Assembly: GCF_014529535.1 (NCBI RefSeq)
Contig: NW_023503409.1
Location: forward strand, 7,068,390-7,132,389
DNA length: 64,000 nt
Reading direction: 5' to 3'
From: Bradysia coprophila
Lineage: Eukaryota; Arthropoda; Insecta; Diptera; Sciaridae
The position numbers were made by a program, and so were the translations under genes. The first letter of the stretch is position 1. Each line of letters starts with the position of its first letter. The notes under the pieces were generated by a model, which searched no databases, was not told the DNA's origin, and was given only the letters and a program-made list of their open reading frames with translations. Of this stretch, positions 25,335 to 36,648 are shown piece after piece.

Positions 25335-25780
25335 CCAAGGTGAAAGAACAGGTTGAGACCAAGGCTGTATACTTTGGGGAGGTCACGCAGATACAGATAC
25401 GCGGGTTACACACCACAGTTGATGATAAAATGACCGATTTCATACAAAAATTCAGCTACTCTGATGATTCTCGTCGTTTTGATGATGTGGTGAATTTTTT
25501 GTATATGTAAAGTCATCAGAAGTGGTGTGTTCCCGCGTATCTAAAAAAATGGCGGTCTGCGTGACCTCCCCAAAGTATACAGCCTTGGTTGAGACAACCC
25601 TGAGTTGATCACGAAGGCGGTGACATATATGTAAAATGGAACTTAACAAAAACAAAATTCTGAATTTTCGAGAAAAATATTTTCTTCAAGTTGATTTCTC
25701 CCACTATCGGTTTATAAAATTTGGTGTCAACCGCCTTCGTGGTTGTCTTAACTTGTTCTTTCAGAACTTTGATTATAACG
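25335..25780. repeat. Inverted-repeat element of the GTTCTGAAAGAACAGG family, copy 1 (host of a nested MITE)
   Basis: The left end (AAGGTGAAAGAACAGGTTGAGAC, continuing after the nested insert as AACCCTGAGTTGATCACGAA) and right end (CACCGCCTTCGTGGTTG-like, then CTTGTTCTTTCAGAACTTTG) are inverted. A second copy lies at about 25.97-26.69 kb. The left part is split by the 228-bp element at 25360-25587. Boundaries are approximate. Confidence 0.65.
25360..25587. repeat. 228-bp hAT-like MITE nested in another MITE
   Basis: The ends CAAGGCTGTATACTTTGGGG and CCCCAAAGTATACAGCCTTG are perfect 20-bp inverted repeats, with pairing continuing for tens of bases (GAGGTCACGCAGA / TCTGCGTGACCTC). It is flanked by GTTGAGAC on both sides (25352-25359 and 25588-25595), an 8-bp target duplication. 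Removing it restores the left arm of the surrounding element, so the order of events is clear. Confidence 0.85.
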
Positions 25781-25966
25781 TGTACACCCAACACGCAAGG
25801 TAATGTGATAAGCACAACATTTTGTGAAAGGCAAGTAAATCATAGTCAACCATTTAAAAAAAAAGTGTCATTAGCATCGAACTATTGTGCCGGGCCGCGC
25901 GTCTGACCATTCATTACCTCCGATCATATATTTGATACATGTAGTCAGAATTTTTCTTATAAATTC

Positions 25967-26690
25967 TAAGGTTCTGACAGGTTAAGACAACTCTGAGTTG
26001 ATCACGAAGGCGGTGACACACAATTTGCGTCAACGGCTGCGAAGTTTATATGAAAAAAGCAACTTAACAAAAACAAAATTCTGAATTTTCCTAAAAAAAC
26101 ATTTTCTTCAAGTTGATTTCACACACAATCTGTAGGTTTGTTCCAAGTAACTGTAAACACGAACTTTGACAACCCAAACTACGACAATTTCATCCATAGC
26201 AACGTCGCTTACGTGATATTTCATACAAATCAAGCAACGCCTACGCGATTTACACAGAGCAACGCACTGCTCCTAGCATGAACACTCCTTTGACAAATGT
26301 CCAATTTGGAGGCTTTTGTGATGAGAGCTACCGCTTAAGATTGATTGTATTGTGTGTTTTAACTCATACAACGAAAACAAGTCATCTATCTTTACGAAAG
26401 AAAGGCTGTGCCTACTGTGACTTCATCAGCCTCCAAATATTTCTTATGTTCATGCTAGGAGCAGTGCGTTGCACAGAGATATTATTGAGGTTATGGTTCT
26501 GTGGATGAAATTTGACAATTCCTACAGCCTTGGAACAAACCTGTACTGAGCACGTTTTTCAATTTCAGTGTCACCCGCCTTCGTAACTGTCTAAGCCAGA
26601 GAAATGATAATTTCGTACGCCTGGCGGACAGGCGTACCATCTTCTCATTTCTCCGGTCTTAACCTGTTCTTTCAGAACCTTGACAAATTC
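25967..26690. repeat. GTTCTGAAAGAACAGG-family element, copy 2, with further nested palindromes
   Basis: The left end carries AAGGTTCTGACAGGTTAAGACA and GTTGATCACGAAGGCGGTGA; the right end carries CACCCGCCTTCGTAACTGTC and ACCTGTTCTTTCAGAACCTT in inverse order. Inside is an inner element bounded by GGTTTGTTCCAAG / CTTGGAACAAACC (about 26131-26552) whose centre is itself palindromic (GCACTGCTCCTAGCATGAAC and its inverse). A small hairpin (CGTACGCCTGGCGGACAGG region) interrupts the right end near 26596-26655. Confidence 0.6.
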
Positions 26691-26957
26691 AACTTATTAT
26701 GTTGGTATGATACCACTGCAGTATAAAGGAATTTTTCACCGTTAAAAAAATTCTTCTGGTGCCTGTTAATAGTGCATTGGAAAATCTCTCTATTTAAATT
26801 TTTATGGTGCTATAATACCACTGCGAAGACCAAAATAAGAGGCTTTTTGACCGTTAAAAAATCTGTTCTTGGGGTGCGTTGATTCCAGCCGTTCCAAGTC
26901 GGCTGGAGCCGATTTTTAGACTATAGACGAAGACAGAATAATAATTCAAAATAGTTC

Positions 26958-27019
26958 GAACAACGCACTTCAACCATGTGTTATTTAAAGTACCACTCAT
27001 GCTTGAAGTGCGTCGGTTC
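26958..27019. repeat. Short palindrome of the GAACAACGCACTTCAAGCAT family
   Basis: GAACAACGCACTTCAACCAT and its inverted partner ATGCTTGAAGTGCGT lie about 20 bp apart. Same terminal motif as at 9254 and 57325; this copy has lost nearly all its interior. Confidence 0.6.
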
Positions 27020-27430
27020 TTGTCGTGGTTCATAAATCATTAAACAATTTCTTACAGTGAAACAATGTCTGGGTGATATTCTTCTCTAAATGTCCAATGA
27101 TCCCCAAAATTGATAACATTCGTTTTTCAAATCTTTTGACTTTTTACAGACTGTATAAACAGAGCAAATGAGTAAAGAAAAAATGCATTCATCGAACACC
27201 ATCGACTATTTTCAAACATAATATTTCTGCCAATTAATAATTAACATTTCATTGCTACAGTTTTATTGATTGCCTAAGAAACTAATTATTATCGCATTAC
27301 ATGGAAGACTTGCGTTGCTCAATTTATTATTAAACTTTGATGTGCACAGAAAATAATTTTTTTTAACTAAAATTTGATCTTTGACACTTAGCTAACAATT
27401 CCATTTTTATTAGATAACTGGAGTCGCATT

Positions 27431-30400
27431 TTACTTAGTATCTTTGAGAACTTGACGGAATTTATCCAAGAATATGTCGACATGTCGTTCCTCGAAAGTC
27501 AGGGCTGGCCTGAATCGAATGGCTTGGTCTCCACATCCACCGGATTGAACACCTATTAAAATGAGAAAGTCGATCAATCAAGTAAGTTCAACAAAATTGT
27601 TTTGTCTTGCACTCACCATTGGCCCTTAATCGACCAACTAAATCATCCCTCAAGTTTGCGGTGGCGCAATTGATTGCCAAGAATGTTCCCCGACCTCGGG
27701 TGGAATTGAGCAAATGAGGAAAATCTTTTTGAGCTTCAAGCAATCCGCTTCTCAATTTCTTCCCAACCTTATTGACATTCGCCAATAGATTGTCGCGCTG
27801 AATTACTTTCAGAATTTGTTCCAAAATTAGTAATTTTCCCGGATCTCCCATCCAAGTGTTAAAAACTCTGTACGGTTGCGGTGGCTTCAGATCTTTCGTG
27901 TGATAGTAACCGCCCAGCTGCATCTTCTTGCTGAATGTAACCACGTCCGGAGTGATGTTAAAATGTTCGTGGCACCACATTTTACCGGTGGGACCGCCAC
28001 CGGTTTGAACTTCATCTATTAACAGTGCAGTACCGTTACGGCGAGCAATTTTTTCGAGTTGTTGGAAGAATTCCGGTGACGCCTCATTATCACCACCTTC
28101 GCTCTGAATCGGCTCGACGATGATGCCAGCAACGTAATTTTTCCGTTTATTGTATTGTGCGATGAGTTCTTCAACTTGTGCCAAGCAGCGCTGATCTTCA
28201 GCTGCATTTTCTCGGACATTATCTTCCAGTGGGTACTTGTACTTAGGAAAATCGGCTATCGGCCTGTTAATGCGTAAGTAACGCCATTAATGGCAAAATA
28301 ATCCATGAACCTATTCAACGAAATAGTATTTACCAGTCGAATGAAGGAATATCGATTTTGTGGATGTATTTTGAGTGCGTTGTCGATAATGTTCCGAGAG
28401 TGCGGCCATGGAAGGCTCCCTTGAACGATAAAATGCTAAGAGCAGGTGATCCTGGCGATTGATTTATCATGCAAGAAGAAATCTCTTCTTCGGTGAATTG
28501 TACATTTTCTCCGCGTTGATTCTTGCGATACCTGAGGAATGTGAAGGCATTGCCATTAACTTTGGATTCATTGCGATCGAAAATCGATTGGCTGTTACCA
28601 GATGAAGATATTCTTAAATGCATTTTCGTTCGAGCACGAACCACACATCATCGTTGTAACGCTATCCAATCCTTGTGGTGCGACAGACATTAGAATTGAT
28701 TGTAATCGATTCGGCCAATCGCTGCCGGGAAAAACGCCAAGGGCTGGTCGATTTATCAATGCTGGGAAAAGATTTTCAAATCAAAATACTTTCTTACGAC
28801 TATTCACCACATGTTATACATACTCCTCAAGTTATGTTTCGACTCGAACACTTCAAGAAGTTCCGGATGATTATAGCCAAGTGGAATGGACGATATTTGA
28901 GTGTAAATATCCAGAAGAACATTTCCATCAACATCGACTAAATAGTTTCCAAAGGACTTATCGTAATCGGCGAATAATTGTACAGAGCCGGCATTCTAAA
29001 AATAGAATCCATAGATTGATTAGCCTTGTTAGTATACCTATTTCCGGTTCATTTTTATATTTTATCGTGGGGTCAGAGCTAACCCGATGATTGATCTGAT
29101 AGAATTTTGTCCAAATCTTGACAAAATAACCTACACAGTGCTTCGATTAATCAAGTTTACCTCTAAAACTTGTGGTCGTAACTACGAAACAATCGCAATC
29201 ATGAAACTGATAAAAAGAATTTATCTTTCTGTTGGTTTATCGTTGAACTTGAACACGAGCCACTTCTTATTGGGAATGGCCTAATCTCATTGTTATCTAA
29301 CGATTTGATAATTACAATAAATTTGCTAGATGCAATGAGCTGGGGTGTCCATTTATAATTGTGATATGATATGCTAATAGCAAATTGGATTCTGGTTGAT
29401 CGAATGTTTGAATTAGGTTCCAAACAAATATTTTTTTTATTTTTCTTCGGTGCAGAACATTATTATAAGATACTTTGCTTCGTATTATATGCCAAAAAAA
29501 TGTTTAATTTTTTTTATAGAACACTTTGAACACGCAAAAAATCATGAAAATTCGAATCGGAATACACTCCGGAGTGTATTTCGTTTCGTCAATTCGTTTT
29601 TTTCGTTATTTTTTGGGTTTTCAAAATGGTTTATAAAAAAAAGTAAATATTTTTTTGGCATATAATACGAAGCAAAGTATCTTATAATAATGTTCTGCAT
29701 CGAAGAAAAATAAAATTTTTTTTTGTTTGGAACCTAATTATCTATCAAAAGTTTCGACATAATTTCGGAAATGTCTGTTCACTTATTATCACTAGTAACG
29801 ACCAAAATAAGGTATGACCTGTGGATAATTTGGTTGTAGTCAAATAAATGTTGGAACAAATTTAGAACAATGAATAAGTGAAATGCTACTCGATGGTGTT
29901 TATACAAATGAAGTAATAGATTTAATGATTATAACACGCTACAAGCTTGCCGCTTCTAGGACGGTTAAGGTGATAGTAAGAAGATTATGACTAAGTTACG
30001 GCCATTTACTGTATCAGTGACAGGATCTTAAAAATTTTAATTTCCTTTCATTTAATTGCAATATAGAGCCGCTAGAGCCATTCAAACGTTACTCAGTATA
30101 ATGACTATTGCTTGACCGAATTGTATTTGCTCGCCTTTTGTTTTGATTTATGCTTCAATGATATGATTCTATAACAACAAGTCGATTTAAATATTTCAAA
30201 GAGTACCAGTTATGAAGCCACAATGGTTACACGTACGTACACATACTATACAGCATGCCACAAATTTTCATTAATTTAAATAAATTGATTTTGATTGTTG
30301 TACGAAAATTGGGACGATGAATGTTAAGTGACAAGCTAGCGTTAACGACGTCTGGTAGTTGACGAGGACCTTGACTTCTTACAATTTTAATAGAATGAAA

Positions 30401-30664
30401 GAAGAACGAATCCCTACCTGCAACTTGTTCAGTTGATTAAGAAGTTCCCTTGATTTTGGTCCAGGAATTTCGGTTTTAATAGTCGGTCCATCGTATTCCC
30501 TTACCGCAAAAGCGCTGGAGAAGGATCGGCCTTACATAGAAGAATGATAAATAATTTTACAAAAATATTGATTTTCGGACATTAAAATGGATGAATGCAA
30601 AACACAAACTTGTTTGGAAGGCGTTTCTAGTCAGTACCCTGGATTGAAGGAATGTTTTGTACAT
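27431..30664 (-). CDS. ABAT: 4-aminobutyrate aminotransferase, mitochondrial (GABA transaminase)
   Basis: It transfers the amino group of GABA to 2-oxoglutarate, using PLP, in the mitochondrial matrix. Exons on the minus strand: 30606-30664 (uncertain 3' edge), 30418-30514, 28824-28995, 28599-28761, 28334-28531, 27617-28263 and 27431-27552; 1458 nt, 485 aa (human 500). Visible blocks: [34 protein letters not shown] (the CxxC of the family's iron-sulphur site), GAFHGRTLG, the PLP-site glutamate region [18 protein letters not shown] and TFSKKM with the Schiff-base lysine. The first exon encodes a basic leader ([19 protein letters not shown]), fitting a matrix presequence. Its donor is ambiguous: GTGTTT at 30605 or GTAAAA about 45 bases on, both in frame. 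Intron 2 (1.4 kb) contains a foldback repeat. Confidence 0.96.
29411..29739. repeat. Foldback element in ABAT intron 2
   Basis: AATTAGGTTCCAAAC and GTTTGGAACCTAATT bound inverted arms of about 80 bp (including GAACATTATTATAAGATACT and its inverse) around a 150-bp AT-rich middle. The arms are nearly identical, so it is either young or maintained by conversion. The palindrome runs through the flank, so the target duplication (TA, TTA or AATT) cannot be resolved. Confidence 0.7.
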
Positions 30665-31270
30665 TTTATAAACACCTTAATATCTAATCGTAAGCACTAA
30701 ATCCACGAATGTACAATGATGATGTCGTATACCTCAACGAAAAAAATTATTTTTGTTGTTTCTATGCTTCGCCTTATAAAAAGACAACGTTCACAGTCGA
30801 AGAAGAGACCTGTACTGGTGTGTACTGCGCATAGGATCAAAGCTTTCGTTTTCGCTTTCAGCTGTCTTCACATTCGTAAAGGGTATAATAATTGTTCCGT
30901 ATAACGTGTTCGGTTCGGTGTGTATAGCAACATAATCGGAGAGTATATAAGTGAAGAATGTTGGATATGATTTTGATTATATTTTGATTAAAGAGAAGCG
31001 ATATTATTAATTACACAAAAAAAAATTATCGGACGTAGCTGCTATATATATGTATGCACAGACATCATTCAAAAACGGCTTTGCTTAAATATCAGTTTAA
31101 TGAATAAGTTCGCTTTACTACAGACGGCAAGCATTATAATGATAATTTGATATTACGAACATAATTATTGAACCTGTTACGTCTCTCGATCCAAATATTT
31201 TAAGAGATTAATGCAAAATCTTTATCTTTATCAGTTTCAACGATAGTTTTATCTGGTATATGTACAGTGG

Positions 31271-31414
31271 CAGGCCCGGTCTGGCCATATGGTGAATTCG
31301 GGGAATTCCCGATGGGCCTTTTGGATTTTTGTATGAGAATTTTTAATTTGTGGGACTTTTTAAATTGAGTTGCATGGAGCCCCCGATGGGCTTTTTCGAG
31401 CCAGTCCGGTACTG
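31271..31414. repeat. 144-bp hAT-like MITE, copy A
   Basis: The ends CAGGCCCGGTCTGG and CCAGTCCGGTACTG are imperfect inverted repeats. It is flanked by TACAGTGG on both sides (31263-31270 and 31415-31422), an exact 8-bp target duplication. Nearly identical in length and sequence to copy B at 31562. Confidence 0.88.
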
Positions 31415-31419
31415 TACAG

Positions 31420-31790
31420 TGGATGTCGCCGAAATTTGGACATGCATTTACTTTAGCTGTTTTTCAGCTGGTTCATTCTTACAAATAAACTGTTCACAAA
31501 TATTTATGCAAATTTACCACTACCATGTGTGTGCGTGTAACTATTTCAGCCGTATAAAGCCCAGGCCCGGACTGGCCATACAGTGAATTCGGGGGATTCC
31601 CGATGGGCCTTTTGGATTTTTGTATGAGAATTTTTAATTTGTGGGCCTTTTTAAATTAAGTTACATGGAGCCCCCGATGGGCTTTTTCGAGCCAGTCCGG
31701 TACTGATAAAGCCACATAAAGCACTTTTGCTTGTATGAGAGGGTCAGTTCAAAAACAGCTGAGGTAAATTCATGTCTAAATCTCACAGGT
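31420..31790. repeat. Older foldback element interrupted by MITE copy B
   Basis: The left arm (AAATTTGGACATG, AGCTGTTTTTCAGCTGGTTC) and right arm (CAGTTCAAAAACAGCTGAGG, CATGTCTAAATCT) are inverted. The family is that of 7665-7858 (CACTCATACAAACAAAA-type inner arms). The 144-bp copy B interrupts it at 31562-31705. Confidence 0.6.
31562..31705. repeat. 144-bp hAT-like MITE, copy B
   Basis: Same length and almost the same sequence as copy A, in the same orientation. It is flanked by the exact 8-bp duplication ATAAAGCC (31554-31561 and 31706-31713). It lies inside an older foldback element. Confidence 0.88.
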
Positions 31791-32316
31791 GTCGACTATA
31801 GAAAGATGCAAAAACTGTAAAACTTTGACGTGTATGTATGAGTCATCGAACCGCAAACGTTTGAAAATAAATTTAGCAAAAATGGGATACAATTTCGCTC
31901 TTCAAACGACTTTCAAAATTTTAAATAGCATAGCCCAGTCTTGTAAGGAATTAACCTATTTCAAACGACAAGCATATCACCGGCATTATTAAAAACGAGT
32001 CTAATAGGAACCACCCGTAGAATAACGGTCTAAAACATATCCGCAGAGATATTCAAAGAAAGAAATCGAATTCTAGCTTGAGCTAGGAATTTTAGTGGAT
32101 CATTCTTGCTATGAAATGATTTTTAAAACAATTAAATCGTATTGGTGAGATGCCGTTTTCCAAAATTAACGGCCGCGCCTCTTCGTCATACAAAATGCCA
32201 TTTTTATGTGTCATCGGTGTCATCATCTGTCTAGTGTGTATGTTTTGGATGCTAAAAAGTAGGAGTAGATATTTCGATCTAATAATTCTGTTATTTGCGC
32301 AATATTTTGCCTGAAA

Positions 32317-34975
32317 ATGAACGATTTGGATGATAAATTACAAATTGATAGTCTGGTCGGAAAGGTGGATTTAATTGTACCGTGATGCGAAAAACGTTTT
32401 GTTAACAAATTCGGATTTTCAACAGGAAAATAGTAAGCTCTCTCGTCTCAAAGATCGAGTTGACAAGTATCACGACCTTTCCAACTCGATGTCCACGATC
32501 CTAACAACATTCGAACATCGTTTAGGGAAGCTCGAACAAACTATTTTGCCAGTGTACAACGAAACGGAACACTTGCAGAATCGCTTCAAAAGTAGGTTGT
32601 GTCATGTTAAGCCTATCACAGTCATCAACTGTTTGTTGTTTGGACGCTTTTACAGATCTCGATTCAACATTACAATGTTTGGAAACGGTTTTGTCCCATT
32701 ATGATGCATCGCAGGAAGTGTGCAACCTCATCCATATCGGTCCATTCGAGGGAAATATTACCGAATTCCTCTCAGCGCTGGACAAACTGAAAAAGGCGAA
32801 AGACTACTTCTACTACAACAATGCTCAAAGTGTTGAGTTGGAAAACGTTACCAGTTTGTTCAACACTGGATGCGAAACGTTAAACAACCATTTCAAGATG
32901 TTGCTGAATAAGCACAGCCATCCATTGAAATCGGTTGATCTACTTGATCTTATCTACATCGAGGACGATTCGTCGACAGAGGATTGTGCATCCATAAAGC
33001 AGTTGTCACCGTCAACCAGGGAGGAACTGAATACAATATCGAATTGGTTGGACTATAACTTGCGTCGGGAATATGTTAACATTTATGCTGACGAGAGGTC
33101 TGAGGTGATATTCCGTTCTTTGCAAATATTGAAGGATCACCAGAAGAGTAGTAGTTGGGGCAATGAAGCGCTGGTATGTCTCCATTTTGTTAACGGAAAT
33201 GTTATGGTCCATTTTCTGAGTTTTCTTATTTTAACAGAAGTTACGTCAGTATCGAGGAAATGAGCCCAAAAAGTCCACATCAGCGCGGCTACAAAGCATG
33301 TTAGTGAGAGTGAAAACAAGGAAAAAACCGGCACGCTTCATTTACCGTAAATTTACTTTACAGTTTCGAACGGAAGGCAAACAAAATGTTTCTGAAAGCT
33401 TCGCAAACAATTGAGTCATCGACTGGATTTGCGCTGAAGAAGAATACAGCGGACAATCTCACACCAGAAGACTACTGTTTGGATGGCGATCAAGAGCTGG
33501 AAAAATATTTGGTTTTGTTGTTAGGCCTGCAGAGGCTACTGATCTGGGAACGTCAACTATTGAACGACATAATACCGGCATCCAGGCATACCGAAGTATT
33601 TTCTCGCCTATCACATAGTTCCATTGATCTATTGGTGAAAGATGCCGAGAATATCACCAATAAAGTACTGCGAAGCATCGCCCGAAAGGAATGGTCTTCG
33701 GCATTGGGTGTTTTTTCAGCGTTGAAACGCGTCATTTTGCTACAACCAGATTTAGATCGAGCCTGTGATGCTGCACAGCGACAGCAGCTGAGCGGTGTTC
33801 TCAAAAAACTGCAACATACGGTAATCGATCTTTCGTTTTAATGTCTAATCGAATTACCATTATCAACGTTAACAGGGCAGCAAAGCATTAGACCAATTTC
33901 TTGATCTAGTCAAATGCGATACTAATTTGGTTGGAATGAGCGCTGGCACTCTCTCTGGATCAAACATACCCAAAGATGCAACCGTTCACGAATTGACATC
34001 GAACACAATTTGGTTCATCGAGCACTTATTCGAACATTACGATGTTATCGGGGGCATTTTGCAGCTGGATTCAACATATTCGTCACAAATTAATTTACAA
34101 AAAATTCAGTCGGCTGAGGATCGCAACAAGGCCATTTTAGGATTGTATATCAGTAAGTTCGGCAACAAGAATACATCAGTGCTCAAGGAGACTCACTAGA
34201 CTTCAATTTTTAACTGAATTTCCCTGTTCCACAGAAAAAGTGCTGTCCGAATTGAACTTGACCATCATTTCCAAATGCGAACAGTACAGTGACAATGCAA
34301 CCAAACATCTATTCCGATTGAATAACATCCACTACATTCTGAAATCGTTACAACGTTCCAATTTGCTAGACATTGTATCCTTTACGGAACCAGACTGTGA
34401 GAGGTCGTATCAAGAATTAATACAGGTAAGTCCATCAACAGCCGGTGACATTTCTATGTGCAACTAACAAAATCGTAAAATCTCAGGAACTCAAGAGTTC
34501 GTATAGAAAATCGTGGTCCCGATTGGTCGTTAATATATATCCGTTGGATGATCTACCACGACCAATAAATGGCAAAGTTAAAGAGAAGGAGCGTGCAATC
34601 ATAAAAGATCGATTCTCGGTACAGTAACGGTTAATCAGCACATTTTGTGTACAATATAACGACGAACCTCTTCCCAAATAGGCTTTCAATAAGGAACTAG
34701 ACGAAGCATGTAAGAATCAGCGAGGCATTTCGGTGCCAGATGTTTTGCTAAGGGAAGGCTTAAAACGCGACAATGCTGAACACATCATACCGCAATACAA
34801 TGCTTTCTTTGAAATGTACGATTTACGTCACAATCCGATCGACATAGACAATAATTTCGGTTTTTATTGCAGATATGCCGACATTCAGTTCAGTAAAAAT
34901 CCTGAGAAATATGTGAAGTATCGGCCGCAAGATGTGTCAGCAATGCTGAACAACTTATTCGATGATAGAGTTTAA
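32317..34975 (+). CDS. EXOC7: Exocyst complex component 7 (EXO70)
   Basis: EXO70 anchors the octameric exocyst to PI(4,5)P2 at the plasma membrane and tethers secretory vesicles. Exons: 32317-32364, 32426-32591, 32656-33173, 33238-33299, 33364-33820, 33876-34152, 34235-34425, 34487-34618 and 34682-34975; 2145 nt, 714 aa, normal for the family. The N terminus (MNDLDDKLQIDSL...ENSKLSRLKDRVDKYHDLSNSMS) is the family's coiled-coil, followed by LEQTILPVYNETEHLQNR, the helical-bundle rods and the C-terminal membrane-binding domain ending YRPQDVSAMLNNLFDDRV, with basic patches (KGKVKEKER-like, RFSVQ). A 16-codon first exon carries the conserved start. All introns are 54-99 bp. Confidence 0.95.
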
Positions 34976-35919
34976 ATATCCAGCGAAATTATTGTTTTGA
35001 TTTATTTGCTTTTAATGTTAGGTGATTAAAATTGCAAGAAAAAGTTATCAGCAGCGTTTGTGATTTAGAGAACTTATTGTGGTGCAGATCATCTTTACTT
35101 CTCGTCAAATAATTCAGAAAGGTGCGAGATTTGGAACCGTTATTGCATATGATGCAGCAATTCACCAATTTTGATAATCTAGGCGATTTGGTGATTATAC
35201 CACGATAACATTAGTTTGTAAAAGATTGGCCACATAAATTCAATTATGAAATTTATGGAAATATTACGAAATCAAATAAGTAGTAGAGTTGTAAAAGTAG
35301 GTTGTTTAAAAAAAATGAAGTTTAGGATCGAGCGATTGTTAACGCTACCGCGTTAATCTCAATTTAAATTTTAAAGAAGAACTACTAGAACATTTTTTTT
35401 TTAAATCGGTTAAGAATTACTTCAGTTATATTTTCTTTTGAAAAGATCGTTTTTTTTACTGACTGCGCCTTAGTGAGCAGTCTTTTTTTTTGCATTTTAT
35501 AATAAACTTCAATTATCGTGTTAACAAAGGGTAGAAAAGACTTCTTTTGAGAACTACTTCCAGATGGTGAACCGATACCACACATTTTTAAACTTGACCT
35601 GAGGATTTCAATATTTCATCGAATAAAAAAAGTTTCTGAAAATCGGTTGGACTTTGCTCCAGTTATTGTGTCAACAAAGAGCACAAAATTGTTACATCAA
35701 ACGTTTTTAATCACATTTCCATACATTTTTAATCATATTTACCACGGTGTATTCTTTTGTGAGACCCATGACTTATAGTCAAGGGAATAAATAAATAGTC
35801 GTCCAGCAGAAGTGCGTCTCACTTGAAATATCCGCCTGCCGCACCGTCTCTGTATGGAAGGAGATAGAAGATAAAGTTATCAATTTGTCTAATATTTGAT
35901 TTTAAAGAAAAACCACAAC
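34976..35919. other. Intergenic between convergent EXO70 and the 242-aa gene
   Basis: About 940 bp, no gene. A 65-bp stretch at 35158-35222 (ATTTTGATAA, TAGGCGATTTGGTGATTATA) is repeated at 38877-38941. The poly(T)-rich stretch at 35390-35490 holds a short hairpin (GACTGCGCCTTAGTGAGCAGTC). Confidence 0.5.
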
Positions 35920-36648
35920 TTACAGATTCCAAAGAGACTTGGCATACTTGTCCCGTGTTTGTTTAGCAGCGTTCTCTGGCTCGGGCGAATCCAATTTTTC
36001 TTGCAACAATACCGATAATTGGTCAGATGAATTTGATTGCGTTGATTGACGTCTTTTCTTAAGCTCTTCTTCTGCCATGTTCAAGACAAAATCATTAAAG
36101 ATTTTTCGAATAGCCTGATTTTCCGCAATTATTGTGAATATTTTACGAAAGGCATACGGTTGAGGAGCACAAAATTTGAGTTCACCTGCATAAGATTGCT
36201 GGTGGAAATCTATTTTGGGGCTTTTCCGTTCTTCCTCTTCTTCGATTTTCTTATCTCCTAGAAAATTTTTGAACTCTTCAGTGAGTTCCGAAAGCTCACC
36301 AAATTCTTCCATTTTTCTGATTGTAGCTGTTAGTTCTGCTATGCTTATCTCTTGATATGAATCCATTGCGCGAATACACATTTTACCCACGACACTTTCT
36401 TCAAAATTTTTTACTTCACGTTCAAACTTGTCAAACAGATCTTTAGCAATATCGTGCAGTTCGCGAGCGTCTTCATAGATGACCCATAACAATGCAAACG
36501 GTCGTAAGTTCGACACTTCTTCATCATCCATCGAATGAATTTTTTTACATGTCACCGATTTCCCGGAAGAAATTTCCATTTTCCACTCAGCCAGGTTGAC
36601 CAGCACTTTTGGGGGACATTTAATTTGTTGTTGTGATGCTGACGACAT
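35920..36648 (-). CDS. Unrecognised acidic/helical protein, 242 aa
   Basis: A single open exon from ATG at 36648 to a stop at 35920. I do not recognise the family. The protein is strongly charged, rich in Glu and Lys and largely predicted helical by eye, with heptad-like stretches (residues about 85-135) and an EEEE-rich linker near 150; it has no signal peptide or membrane segment. The N-terminal part has hydrophobic, globular-looking segments (LRPFALLWVIYEDARELHD; PYAFRKIFTIIAENQAI), which argues against a chance ORF. The frame stays open to 36729 upstream, but a TTGCAG acceptor just upstream of the ATG suggests a 5' UTR intron, so I chose MSSASQQQ. A chance ORF of this length in such AT-rich DNA is unlikely. 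Confidence 0.6.
   Translation of the reverse strand: MSSASQQQIKCPPKVLVNLAEWKMEISSGKSVTCKKIHSMDDEEVSNLRPFALLWVIYEDARELHDIAKDLFDKFEREVKNFEESVVGKMCIRAMDSYQEISIAELTATIRKMEEFGELSELTEEFKNFLGDKKIEEEEERKSPKIDFHQQSYAGELKFCAPQPYAFRKIFTIIAENQAIRKIFNDFVLNMAEEELKKRRQSTQSNSSDQLSVLLQEKLDSPEPENAAKQTRDKYAKSLWNL

Larger units (their letters stand above)
24217..27430. other. Intergenic block made largely of nested foldback elements
   Basis: No gene seen. Most of 24.5-27.0 kb can be assigned to palindromic, non-coding elements, listed separately, some inserted in one another. ORFs here are by-products of inverted arms. Confidence 0.6.
30665..32316. other. Divergent intergenic region between ABAT and EXO70
   Basis: Both genes start outward from this 1.65-kb interval, so it should carry both promoters. 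No core promoter is clear. The middle is occupied by two 144-bp MITEs and an older foldback element (31.27-31.79 kb). ORFs at 30716 and 31789 are short and unsupported. Confidence 0.5.
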
